A stretch of 18,724 nt of DNA from Pseudomonadota bacterium (GTDB taxonomy: Bacteria; Myxococcota; Myxococcia; Myxococcales; Myxococcaceae): the NCBI GenBank assembly GCA_023423535.1, contig JAFAFL010000070.1, positions 1 to 18,724 of the forward strand, written 5' to 3'. Shown here in pieces: positions 5,271 through 12,700 of this stretch. A program made the position numbers and the translations under genes. Under the pieces are notes generated by a model, which saw only the letters and a list, made by a program, of their open reading frames with translations, did not search any database and was not told where the DNA came from. Every line of letters begins with the position of its first letter. Positions within the stretch are counted from its first letter, which is position 1.

Positions 5271-8171
5271 ATGCAGGACGGCCGGGCGCTCTTCACACAT
5301 CACGTCTTCGTGGACCTGGAGACCACCGGGCTGGACCCGGCGCGCGACGAGGTCATCGAGGTCGGCGCCCTCTTCGTGGAGGACGGGGAGCCGGTGCGGC
5401 GCATCTCGCGGCTCTTCCGTCCGTCCGGGCCGCTGCCTTTGGCCATCCGCCGGCTGACCGGGCTCACGGACGAAGACCTCGCGGATCAGCCCCCGTTCGA
5501 AGACTTCGAGGACGAGCTGGCGGAGGCGCTGCGCGGCTGGACGGTGGTGGCCCACAACGCCCAGTTCGAACGGAGCTTTCTGGAGCGCCTCTTCGACCGG
5601 ATAGACGCTCGGGTGATCGACTCGTGCGAGCTGCTCCACTACCTCTACCCGGAGTGGGAGAGCCACTCGCTGGAGCAGGTGGTGCGTTGGGCCAGGGTGT
5701 CGGAGCGGGCGGCGCACCGCGCGCTGCAGGACTGCGAGGACACCTTCGGGGCGCTCTGCGTGGCCCTGGGGAAGGTGGAGGCGGACGCCCGGGCGGAGGA
5801 CGTGGCGGACCTCCTCGAGTGCCTGGAGACCGCTGCAGACGGCGACGAGCCCACCGTGGCGCTGCTCCGCGACCTGGAGGCCCGCTGCCGGAGCGCCCCG
5901 TCGGAGCTGACCCTCACCGCGGACTCCCCTTTCCTCCCCGCGCGTCCCCACACCCTGCGCCGGTTGGACGCGCCGAAGGGCAACGGGGAGGCGGAGCCGC
6001 AGCCGCTGGGTAGCGCCGAGGTGGACGCGGTGCTCGGGCGGGGCGGCCTGCTGGAGGGCCTGGGGGACGGATTCCAGAGTCGGGACGGACAGTTGGGGCT
6101 CGGCCGCAAGGTGGCGGCGGCGCTTTCCTCCGGCGCGCGGCTGGCGATGGAGGCGGGAACCGGAACGGGCAAGTCGCTGGCGTACCTCGTGCCGTCGGCG
6201 CTGTGGGCGGTGAAGAACGGGCGCAAGGTGGCGGTGGCGCCGCACACGAAGGCGCTGCAGGACCAGCTCATCGAGAAGGACCTGCCCCGGCTGCACCGGG
6301 CCACCTCTGGCGCGTTCGGGTACGCGCTGCTGAAGGGGCAGACGAACTACACCTGCCGCAGACGCGCGCTGGAGGCCGCGCAGGTGGACGGCCGGATGCG
6401 CTGGGAGGACCGCGCGCCGAGGGCCTACTTCCGGGCCTTCCTCCGCCGCAGCCCGGACGGCGATCTGGACCGGGTCTCGTGGTGGTTCCGCGAGCACTTC
6501 CCCGCGCTCGGAGCGCTGGTGGCGCAGTCGCGGTCGGAGGCGGCGGCCACGCTCGGGGAGAGCTGTCCGCACTACCGGACGTGCTTCTACCACTCGGCCG
6601 TTTCGCAGGCGAAGGCGGCGGACGTGCTGGTCATCAACCAGGCGCTGGCGCTGGCGTGGCCGCAGCGCTACCCGAAGCTGCACCACCTCGTGCTCGACGA
6701 GGCGCACGAGCTGGAGGACGTGCTGACCACGGCGCTCTCCTCCGAGCTGTCGGACGGTGTCTTCAACCGGATCGGCGAACGGCTGCTGGGGCGTGAAGGG
6801 CGGCGCGGGCTTCTGGCGGAGCTGAAGCGGACGCTGGCGGGTAAGGGGCTCGGCCTCAAGGCGCAGTCGCTGGTGGCGGAGCTCGAGGACGCGGTCCGGG
6901 CGGTGGGCGAAGAGGCGCTGCGGCTGGGCATCGCGGTGGAGGCCCTGTGCTCGGCGGAGGGCCGCGGGCGGTACCTGCACGCGGAGGAGAAGCGGATCAC
7001 CGACGAGGTGCGCGCCCTGCCCGCGTGGGAGGAGGTGGCGGACGTGCTGGGCGGGCTGCGCGAGACGCTCGCCACGCTGGAGAAGCGGCTGGTGCCCGGG
7101 GTGGCGGAGGCGTGGCCCTCGCTGAGCATCCGCGAGCCGGCGATGGAGCGGGAGCTGACCGGCGCGGCGACGGAGGTGAAGGAGGCATTCGAGCTGGTGG
7201 GCGAGCTCGCGGGAAAGCCGAGGGAGGACCGCTGCTACGCGGCGACGGTGCGGCCGGACGGACGGGGCTGGACGCTGACCGCTGCGCCGCTGGACGTGCG
7301 CAAGGTGTTCGACGAGGCGCTGGGCGCGGAGGGACGTTCGCTGATCCTCTCCTCGGCGACGCTGAGCACCGGGCCGGACCGGCCCTGGATCCTCGACCGG
7401 CTGGGGCTCTCCGGGGACCGCGAGGGCAGCGCCGAGTGGGTGCGCGCGGGCACGCCGTTCGACCTCCAGCGGCAGACGCTGGTGGTGCTGGTGACGGACG
7501 CGCCGGACCCGCAGACGGAGGAGTTCCTCGACTGGTCGGCGGAGCGGATCGCCGGCCTGGGCGAGTTCATGGGCGGGCGGGTGCTCGGTCTTTTCGCCTC
7601 CTCACGACGGCTGGAGGAGGTGGGCGAGCGGGTGCGGACGCGGCTCGAGCCGCAGGGGATCGAGGTCCTCAGACAGTCGCGCGGCAACGGGCGGCTTCTC
7701 GCGGCGCGTCAGGAGCGGGACCACGGCTCGGTGCTGCTGGGGACGCGGACGTTCTGGCAGGGCATCGACATCCCGGGGCTGGGCGTGGCCTGTGTTTTCA
7801 TCGACAAGCTGCCCATCGAGCCGCACAGCCGGCCCATCGTCGCCGCGCGCGAGGAGGCGCTGGGTGGGGACAGCTACCGGGGGTTCCTCGGCTACCGGCT
7901 GCCGAGGGCGCTCCTGCAATTGCGGCAGGGCGTGGGGCGGCTGGTGCGCTCGCCGCAGGACCGGGGCGTGGTCATCGTCGCCGACCCGGGCAGCGCGAGG
8001 TACCGGGGTCAGGTCGTCGCCGCGTTGGAGGGTTACCGGGTGGAGACGCTGCCCTGGGCCCGCGCCCGGCTGCGGCTGGCGCAGACCTTGAGGGAGTTCG
8101 GGCTCGATGCACGGGCGGAGCGTGCGGCCCGCGCCGCCGCCGAGGGGTCGGCGAAGGCGAAGAGCGCGTAG
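5271..8171 (+). CDS. DnaQ-type exonuclease fused to DinG-family helicase
   Basis: A 966-residue DNA repair/processing enzyme. Residues 8-165 are a DEDD 3'-5' exonuclease: DLETTG (Asp15, Glu17), HNAQFE (His95-Glu100; the usual final Asp is Glu) and H149RALQD154. Residues 270-950 are an XPD/DinG superfamily 2 helicase: Walker A GTGTGKS at 296-302, DEAH at 476-479, and motif VI RQGVGRLVR at 885-893. The iron-sulfur segment keeps three cysteines (Cys362 in NYTCRRR, Cys432 and Cys438 in CPHYRTCFYH). Where relatives have a fourth, in a C-x-G-x-x-C arrangement, this protein has Thr427, and the usual V-N-H after the segment is INQ. The fusion is like that of Firmicutes DinG, which lacks the cluster, but here much of the cluster remains. 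Start: ATG 5271, with no strong Shine-Dalgarno. Confidence 0.92.
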   Translation: MQDGRALFTHHVFVDLETTGLDPARDEVIEVGALFVEDGEPVRRISRLFRPSGPLPLAIRRLTGLTDEDLADQPPFEDFEDELAEALRGWTVVAHNAQFERSFLERLFDRIDARVIDSCELLHYLYPEWESHSLEQVVRWARVSERAAHRALQDCEDTFGALCVALGKVEADARAEDVADLLECLETAADGDEPTVALLRDLEARCRSAPSELTLTADSPFLPARPHTLRRLDAPKGNGEAEPQPLGSAEVDAVLGRGGLLEGLGDGFQSRDGQLGLGRKVAAALSSGARLAMEAGTGTGKSLAYLVPSALWAVKNGRKVAVAPHTKALQDQLIEKDLPRLHRATSGAFGYALLKGQTNYTCRRRALEAAQVDGRMRWEDRAPRAYFRAFLRRSPDGDLDRVSWWFREHFPALGALVAQSRSEAAATLGESCPHYRTCFYHSAVSQAKAADVLVINQALALAWPQRYPKLHHLVLDEAHELEDVLTTALSSELSDGVFNRIGERLLGREGRRGLLAELKRTLAGKGLGLKAQSLVAELEDAVRAVGEEALRLGIAVEALCSAEGRGRYLHAEEKRITDEVRALPAWEEVADVLGGLRETLATLEKRLVPGVAEAWPSLSIREPAMERELTGAATEVKEAFELVGELAGKPREDRCYAATVRPDGRGWTLTAAPLDVRKVFDEALGAEGRSLILSSATLSTGPDRPWILDRLGLSGDREGSAEWVRAGTPFDLQRQTLVVLVTDAPDPQTEEFLDWSAERIAGLGEFMGGRVLGLFASSRRLEEVGERVRTRLEPQGIEVLRQSRGNGRLLAARQERDHGSVLLGTRTFWQGIDIPGLGVACVFIDKLPIEPHSRPIVAAREEALGGDSYRGFLGYRLPRALLQLRQGVGRLVRSPQDRGVVIVADPGSARYRGQVVAALEGYRVETLPWARARLRLAQTLREFGLDARAERAARAAAEGSAKAKSA

Positions 8172-8248
8172 CGGGAGGCGCGGCGGACCGGGTACTTCGG
8201 CGCGCAGTCGCCCCCTTTGTCCGTTTCCCGACAGGGCCACTCGTGACA

Positions 8249-8463
8249 GGTACCTCTCCACCTCCTGGCGAGTGGCCGACCAGCTCGCGGTCGGTGCCCC
8301 TCCTCGGCCCTGTCAGTGGGTCTCCAGCTCCCAGTCGGTGCCTGAAACGCGCGAGAGGTCGAGGACCGGCGCCCGGTAGGTGCCCCTCCACGGTCCGGCA
8401 GCCGCTCCACCAGCGCCCGGCGACCGCTCCACCAGCGCCCGGCAGCCGCTCCACCTCCGTTCG
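8249..8463. repeat. Degenerate 22-bp tandem repeat array, about ten units
   Basis: Units begin at 8249, 8271, 8293, 8315, 8337, 8357, 8379, 8398, 8420 and 8442, spaced 22 bp except for 20 and 19 at two places. The best-kept pair (8398 and 8420) differ at two of 22 positions. The unit at 8442 matches that at 8398 at 18 of 22, and units 8271 and 8315 match at 16 of 22. The shared core is near GGTGCCCCTCCACC or GCAGCCGCTCCACC. The period is not a multiple of three and frames are interrupted, so the array is non-coding. Confidence 0.75.
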
Positions 8464-8606
8464 GAGGCAGGAGACCAGCCCGCCGCAGGCAGTCCTCCGA
8501 TGCTGCGCGAGTCGTCACCCGGAGCCGGTGACCTTGCGCACGTCCTTGCCGGTGAGGAGCTGCGGCGGCCGGTCAGTCACACCGCCGGCTGCAGCTGCGG
8601 CGGCGA

Positions 8607-8769
8607 GTGCCACACGTCTGCCTCTCCGGCGGCGCGCGCTACGACGTCCGCGGCGACCGGCTGAGCGTGCACGCGGACGCGACGTACGAGCCGTCGGAGA
8701 ACGTGTCCTACGCGCTCTCCGCCTCGACGACGCAAAGAGGGGCGCGTCGGGGTGAAGGTGCGGTTCTAG
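8607..8769 (+). pseudogene. Frameshifted 3' remnant of an outer-membrane beta-barrel gene
   Basis: One frame reads ARYDVRGDRLSVHADATYEP then SENVSYALSAST, alternating polar and hydrophobic residues as in barrel strands. Near 8733 a one-base shift is needed to continue as KEGRVGVKVRF and a TAG at 8767-8769. A terminal Phe after an alternating strand is the usual C-terminal signal of outer-membrane beta-barrels for BamA recognition. Nothing coding-like is visible upstream of about 8612, so only the last 50 or so codons survive. A terminator-like hairpin starts at this stop codon, which supports it having once been a real gene end. The start given is only the first GTG in frame, not a claimed start. 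The family is inferred from pattern, not identity. Confidence 0.5.
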
Positions 8770-8797
8770 CCCGCGCGGTCCGGCACTCCGGGCTAGA
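8765..8797 (+). terminator. 9-bp-stem hairpin at the remnant's stop codon
   Basis: TCTAGCCCG at 8765-8773 pairs perfectly with CGGGCTAGA at 8789-8797 around a 15-base loop. The stem includes the TAG at 8767-8769. GGTTT follows closely, a weak T-tract. It would end transcription just before the lipoprotein pair. Confidence 0.55.
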
Positions 8798-8882
8798 CGT
8801 GGTTTGAGCTCAAATGGGAGAAGCAGTGCCTCGGACGATTCACCGGAGGCTCTGCACCTTGTCTTCGCAACTCCCCCGGCCG

Positions 8883-9551
8883 ATGCGGTCGGCCATTGCT
8901 GCCGCGCTCTGCCTGCTGCTCCTTCCGGCAGCGGGCTGTGCGCGCCTGTTCGTGCCGCCGCCCCTCGCAGCGCGTTCGGAGACCGCGGCGTTCGACAACG
9001 GCGGGTACCTCGGGTGGACGAGCCCGCGGTTTCTCGTCGTGAAGGGGTCGACCCTCGGCGGCGTCGCCCAGGAACGCGGCACGCGCATCGCCGTCGTCTC
9101 ACCGGACGGTCTCGAGTACGCGACCGCCTGCACCGCGCGCCGTTCGCTGCCACGCTCGGTCACACACGCCGGACGGACGTGGACCGTGCCGGCCGCTCCC
9201 GAGGTCATCTGCGTGGCGAAGAGGGACGACGCGGAGGTCGCGCAGCTCGAGCTCTGGATGCGGGACGATCTGCGCCAGGTGGGGCGGCTCGCGGCCTTCG
9301 GCAACATCGTCGAGTTCGGCGCCACCGGCCGCATCCGCGAGGGTTCAGCCCCGCCCTGGCGCAGCACCCACGCGGTGGAGGCGGTGTACGGCTACGAGCT
9401 CGAGCTGCAGGGCCGGCCCGTCGGCGCGGTGGAGCTGCTCCGCCCCGGCACGCTCTACGTGGACAGGGAGGTCTCGGACGAAGCGCGCCGCGCGGTCGCC
9501 CTCACTGCCACGCTGCTTCAGTCCCTCCATCGCAGCGGGCTCCTCCAGTGA
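8883..9551 (+). CDS. Lipoprotein of unknown function
   Basis: A 222-residue exported protein. Residues 1-19 form a lipoprotein signal (MRS start, hydrophobic AIAAALCLLLLP, lipobox PAAGC, Cys19). ATG 8883 is chosen over upstream ATG 8814 because the latter would bury the signal behind 23 residues; no clear ribosome-binding site marks either. The mature part is mixed strand and helix: SPRFLVVKGSTLGGVAQERG, VVSPDGLEYATACTARRSL, then YGYELELQGRPVGAVELLRPG and a final helix DEARRAVALTATLLQSLHRS. I recognise no family or catalytic motif. The stop overlaps the next start by one base (TGATG), so the two are probably translated together. Confidence 0.75.
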   Translation: MRSAIAAALCLLLLPAAGCARLFVPPPLAARSETAAFDNGGYLGWTSPRFLVVKGSTLGGVAQERGTRIAVVSPDGLEYATACTARRSLPRSVTHAGRTWTVPAAPEVICVAKRDDAEVAQLELWMRDDLRQVGRLAAFGNIVEFGATGRIREGSAPPWRSTHAVEAVYGYELELQGRPVGAVELLRPGTLYVDREVSDEARRAVALTATLLQSLHRSGLLQ

Positions 9552-10447
9552 TGAGACACGGAATCGTCTTCATGGTGTTGGCCCTCTCCGCGGCGGGCTG
9601 CGCGGGCACGCCCGAGCAGGTCCGTTCAGGCGCCACGCGGAAGATGCTGGAGCGCGCCACGGTCGAGGCGCCGCTGGAGTCGATCCCCGAGGCCGCAGCG
9701 CGACTGCCGCGAGCGAAGCTCGGTCAGAACGAGCCCCCGTGCGAGGGCTGTGTGGAGGCCGTGGCCTGCGAGGGTGACGCGTGCGGGATCTGGTTCCGGT
9801 ACCTGCAGGAGCGCGTGGTCCTCGAGGCGCAGCGGCAGGAGGGACGCGTGGCGCTGCGGCTCGTCTCCGGCGGGGACGAGGCGGGCAGCAGGGTCCTGCT
9901 CTCCCTCTGGCGAGAGCTCGATCGCGAGGTCGCCGAGGGCGCCCTCCAGCGGGTGGCGGCAGGTGAACTCCGCGACTGGTTCACGCCGCGCTGGGTGCCT
10001 TCCTTCGGCGTGGTGGGGACCGGCAGCCGGGACTTCTTTCTCGGCGGCATGCGGGTGGGGATGCAGCGCTGGCACACGTCGTGGCTGATGACCGGGCACT
10101 TCGCCGAGCTGCAGTTGGGAAGAGAGCTGCTCGCGGGGACGAGGCCGGTGCTCGTCTCGCTCGCGCTTCCGCAGCGCCTCTCCTTCGCGCGCTACACGCC
10201 GGCGGTGGACCGGCAGGAGGGCTTCCCGCGGTGGACTTTCTACCTGCAGGCCGCGCCGGTGCTGGCGAACCGGCCCCGAGGCCCTCTGACCGCGCCGGGC
10301 CTTCAGCTGAGCGGGCGCGTGGGGCCGGGCGTGTACATCCCGCTCGGGTTCGGCGGCGCGGTGGGCGCGAACCTCGAGGCCTTCGTGGAGAAGCCGCTCG
10401 GCACCGCACCGCTCTTCTACGGCGGCTCGATCGGCTTCGGGCTCTGA
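9551..10447 (+). CDS. Lipoprotein with a cysteine cluster and strand-rich C-terminus
   Basis: A 298-residue exported protein starting at ATG 9551 (GTG 9548 is in frame just before). The signal is MRHGIVFMVLALSAAGC with lipid-modified Cys17. Four cysteines, at 64, 67, 73 and 78 (PPCEGCVEAVACEGDACG), form a compact cluster that could hold disulfides or a metal. Residues 80-140 are helical (LWRELDREVAEGALQRVAAGEL). From about 150 to the end the sequence is strand-rich with glycine and aromatic residues (FGVVGTGSRDFFLGGMRVGM, GGAVGANLEAFVEKPL, FYGGSIGFGL), suggesting a small beta-barrel or beta-sandwich. No family recognised. It is coupled to the preceding lipoprotein by a one-base overlap. Its stop lies 75 bases from the convergent nrfA stop. 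Confidence 0.75.
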   Translation: MRHGIVFMVLALSAAGCAGTPEQVRSGATRKMLERATVEAPLESIPEAAARLPRAKLGQNEPPCEGCVEAVACEGDACGIWFRYLQERVVLEAQRQEGRVALRLVSGGDEAGSRVLLSLWRELDREVAEGALQRVAAGELRDWFTPRWVPSFGVVGTGSRDFFLGGMRVGMQRWHTSWLMTGHFAELQLGRELLAGTRPVLVSLALPQRLSFARYTPAVDRQEGFPRWTFYLQAAPVLANRPRGPLTAPGLQLSGRVGPGVYIPLGFGGAVGANLEAFVEKPLGTAPLFYGGSIGFGL

Positions 10448-10522
10448 GGGGAAAGAAGACCGCCCCCACCCTTCCGGAGAAGAGCGGAGGCGGCGTGTGA
10501 CGGCCCTGTGTTGCCTGCCCTG

Positions 10523-12019
10523 CTACTGCACGACGGCGGCGGCCGGCGGGGTGGGCGCGGCGGTGGTCTTCACCGGCTTCACCCGCGGGTTGCGCATCTC
10601 CTCGAGCTTGATCTCCTTCTCGCTGCGCAGCGTGCCGCCGGTCAGCGCGAGCTGTCCCTGCCGCGAGTAGTCGATGGACATGGAGAGCAGCCGCGCGGAC
10701 TCCTGCGGGGCGTGGAAGCCGGTGCTGTTCTCCGCCTCCACGAAGTCCACGTACCAGCTCGCCTTGCGGTGGAACTCGCGGGCCTGCTTCACGCGCTCGG
10801 TCTCGCCCTCGGCCTTCTGCACCGCCTCGAGGTCGTCGATCAGCGCCATCAGCGCGGTGAAGGCGCGGTCCACCATCTGGAGGTGGCGGTCCTGGATGCC
10901 CTCCACCCGCGCGATGATCTCCGCCTCCGGCCACTTGTGGCAGCTCTGGCAGGACTTGTTCACGTTGAGCAGCGGGCTGCGGACGTGGTGGTCGCTGATC
11001 TTCTGCGAGCCCTCGCGCTTGAACGGCATGTGGCAGTCCGCGCAGGTCACGCCGGAGCGCGCGTGGATGCCCTGCTGGTACGTCTCGTACTCGGGGTGCT
11101 GGGCCTTGAGGTTCTTCGTGCCGGTCAGCTTGTGCGTCCAGTCGGTGAAGCCGACCTCGGTGTAGAAGTCGTAGATCTTGTCCGCCTGGAGCCCGTTGGC
11201 CCAGGGGAAGACGAGCTTCTTCTCGTCACCCTTGAAGTAGTACTCCACGTGGCACTGCGCGCAGACGAGCGTGCGCATCTCCTGCCGCGTCGCGTCCCGG
11301 TTCACGTCGTAGTTCTCGACGCCCTGGCTCGCCTTCAGCGCCGCGAGGCCGTCCATGAGGCCGGGCCGGGTGATGCGCAGCTTCATGTCCTTCGGATCGT
11401 GGCAGTCGATGCAGGCGACCGGGTGCTCGATCTTCGCCGCCGCGTCGTCCCAGCTCATGGCGTTGAGCTTGGCGAAGCCGGCCCTCAGGTCGCCGTCGCC
11501 CTCCTTCATCATCTGCACGTAGTTCGAGGCGTGGCAGTTGAGGCAGGTGCCCGGCTGCTTGAACTCGGTCTGGCGCTTCGTGAAGCGCTGGTCGTCGAAG
11601 TTGTAGCGGTGGCCGCGCTCCTCGCGGAAGTCCGCGCTGAACGGGTAGCCCGCCCACATCTTCGCCATCCGCGGCTCCTTCTCGATCTTCGACTGAGAGG
11701 TGAAGGTGCGCGGGTCCTCGGCGGTGGGCTCACGCGGCACGGCGTACGAGCCGCCGTGCTTGGTGGGCACCATCTCCGAGGTCTTCATGTAGTCCTCGTA
11801 GTGCTGGGGGTAGTTCTTCCCCCAGATCGCCGGGTCGTCCATCGTGTCGTCGAGCTCGACCACGCGGTAGTGCGTCTGGACCGCCTGGCCCTTGCGCTCG
11901 GCGATGTTGGAGAGCAGCGCCGCCGCACCGACGGCGCCGATGAGGCCCACCACGCCGGCGACGGCGAGCCAGAGCTTCCTGCGGCGGGGAGGGGGTGGAC
12001 GGAGCAGTTGCTGGGACAT
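10523..12019 (-). CDS. nrfA: Cytochrome c nitrite reductase, pentaheme, all-CXXCH type
   Basis: A 498-residue enzyme reducing nitrite to ammonium in the periplasm. Residues 16-36 are an uncleaved or cleaved signal segment. Five heme sites follow: CLNCH 159-163, CIDCH 203-207, CAQCH 253-257, CADCH 326-330 and CQSCH 357-361. The catalytic first heme has CXXCH instead of the CXXCK of E. coli, a known minority form. By alignment of motifs the active-site residues are Arg135 (ERGH), Tyr260 (HVEYYF) and His308 (KAQHPE), with Glu259 and Gln307 at the calcium site. The CADCHMPF stretch and the FPW segment are also family hallmarks. The C-terminus ends in a Pro/Ala tail. GAGGT lies nine bases before ATG 12019. 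It follows nrfH by 63 bases, so nrfHA is one operon; NrfH passes electrons from menaquinol. Confidence 0.95.
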   Translation of the reverse strand: MSQQLLRPPPPRRRKLWLAVAGVVGLIGAVGAAALLSNIAERKGQAVQTHYRVVELDDTMDDPAIWGKNYPQHYEDYMKTSEMVPTKHGGSYAVPREPTAEDPRTFTSQSKIEKEPRMAKMWAGYPFSADFREERGHRYNFDDQRFTKRQTEFKQPGTCLNCHASNYVQMMKEGDGDLRAGFAKLNAMSWDDAAAKIEHPVACIDCHDPKDMKLRITRPGLMDGLAALKASQGVENYDVNRDATRQEMRTLVCAQCHVEYYFKGDEKKLVFPWANGLQADKIYDFYTEVGFTDWTHKLTGTKNLKAQHPEYETYQQGIHARSGVTCADCHMPFKREGSQKISDHHVRSPLLNVNKSCQSCHKWPEAEIIARVEGIQDRHLQMVDRAFTALMALIDDLEAVQKAEGETERVKQAREFHRKASWYVDFVEAENSTGFHAPQESARLLSMSIDYSRQGQLALTGGTLRSEKEIKLEEMRNPRVKPVKTTAAPTPPAAAVVQ

Positions 12020-12082
12020 GGTGCTTTGACCTCGGGAAGCTGCGCTGTTGCGGGAAAGGGGTTGTGCTTCGAAAGGGCGCGG

Positions 12083-12589
12083 CTACCGCACCCAGTGACC
12101 AACGGTGCGGTGACACTGCAGACAGGAGAGGTCGCCGGAGCCGTCCACCTCGGCCGCGTTCGCGCCGGTGTGTGAGCCGCTGGCGATGGTCTCGCTCACC
12201 GAGTGACAGCCGCGGCAGGCCTTCTCGGTGACCTCGGCGTTGAAGCCTCGGATGCGGAGCGGGTCGGGGTAGTCGCCGGTGGTGAAGGCGTACGAGTGGA
12301 GGAAGCCGTTGATGGCCTTCGTCGCGTACTTGCCCACCACGCCGTCCGGCGGCGTGTGGCAGTCGTTGCAGCCGGCCACCTCCTTGTGGCTCGACTTCAT
12401 CCACGCCGCGTAGTGGTCGCCCATCACGTGGCAGTTGGCGCACGCGGAGGGGTCGTTGCTGAGGTACGAGCCGCCCTTCGCGTACTGGAAGGTGTAGCCG
12501 CCGAAGCCGAGCGCCGCGCCGAAGATCGCGGTCACGGCCATCATGGGTTTGAAGAGGTCCACGAGGGCCGGACGGTCTGCAATCGTCAA
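12083..12589 (-). CDS. nrfH: Membrane tetraheme cytochrome c, NrfA electron donor
   Basis: A 168-residue NapC/NirT-family quinol dehydrogenase. A single membrane anchor lies at about residues 16-34, followed by FQYAKGGSYLSNDPSACANC, which is typical of NrfH. Four heme sites: CANCH 50-54 with Met56 (CHVM, the unusual Met-ligated first heme), CNDCH 74-78, CRGCH 125-129 and CLQCH 156-160. It oxidises menaquinol and passes electrons to NrfA, encoded 63 bases downstream. The start is uncertain: the frame opens with TTG at 12589, while GTG (residue 10) or ATG (residue 16) would also leave an anchor. I see no clear Shine-Dalgarno for any. A perfect inverted repeat sits 18 bases upstream of the TTG. 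Confidence 0.92.
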   Translation of the reverse strand: MTIADRPALVDLFKPMMAVTAIFGAALGFGGYTFQYAKGGSYLSNDPSACANCHVMGDHYAAWMKSSHKEVAGCNDCHTPPDGVVGKYATKAINGFLHSYAFTTGDYPDPLRIRGFNAEVTEKACRGCHSVSETIASGSHTGANAAEVDGSGDLSCLQCHRTVGHWVR

Positions 12590-12606
12590 GCCGCAGCGCG
12601 TCCCTC

Positions 12607-12626
12607 AGTGGACCTGCTTGTCCACT
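12607..12626 (-). promoter_or_regulatory. Inverted repeat upstream of nrfH
   Basis: AGTGGAC (12607-12613) and GTCCACT (12620-12626) are a perfect 7-bp inverted repeat with a 6-base centre, 18 bases from the nrfH TTG. The position fits an operator or a 5'-leader hairpin for nrfHA. It does not match the FNR consensus, and I do not recognise the regulator. Confidence 0.4.
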
Positions 12627-12700
12627 ACGCAAGAGGTGCGCAAACGCCCGATTCGGAAGTCAAACGCGCGCGAATCCTGCGCAGGGTCCTGTGCGACCCG

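Larger units (their letters stand above)
8172..8882. other. Long region without an intact gene
   Basis: About 700 bases between the helicase stop and the lipoprotein start. It holds a degenerate 22-bp tandem array (8249-8463), a spacer (8464-8606) with no convincing coding, the 3' remnant of a beta-barrel gene (8607-8769) and a hairpin (8765-8797). I see no RNA gene in it. Confidence 0.7.

Noticed and set aside
2668..5457. Open forward frame of 929 codons
   Set aside because: It crosses three well-supported genes and has shadow composition with no motif.
5151..6980. Open reverse-strand frame of 609 codons
   Set aside because: Antisense to the exonuclease-helicase, whose motifs are unambiguous.
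8249..8463. CRISPR array
   Set aside because: The units are directly adjacent with no unique spacers and are too short and too diverged.
8515..8580. Reverse-strand peptide fragment reading TDRPPQLLTGKDVRKVTGSG
   Set aside because: It is faintly like the start of a TonB C-terminal domain of myxobacteria, but it is only 21 codons, with no supporting context.
10448..10522. Bidirectional terminator between the lipoprotein gene and nrfA
   Set aside because: CCGCC at 10460-10464 and GGCGG at 10489-10493 can pair, but the stem is five base pairs around a 24-base loop.
12640..12680. Sigma-70 or sigma-54 promoter for nrfHA
   Set aside because: A TTGACT is present on the reverse strand, but no matching -10 lies at the right spacing, and the GG/GC spacing of sigma-54 sites is not met.
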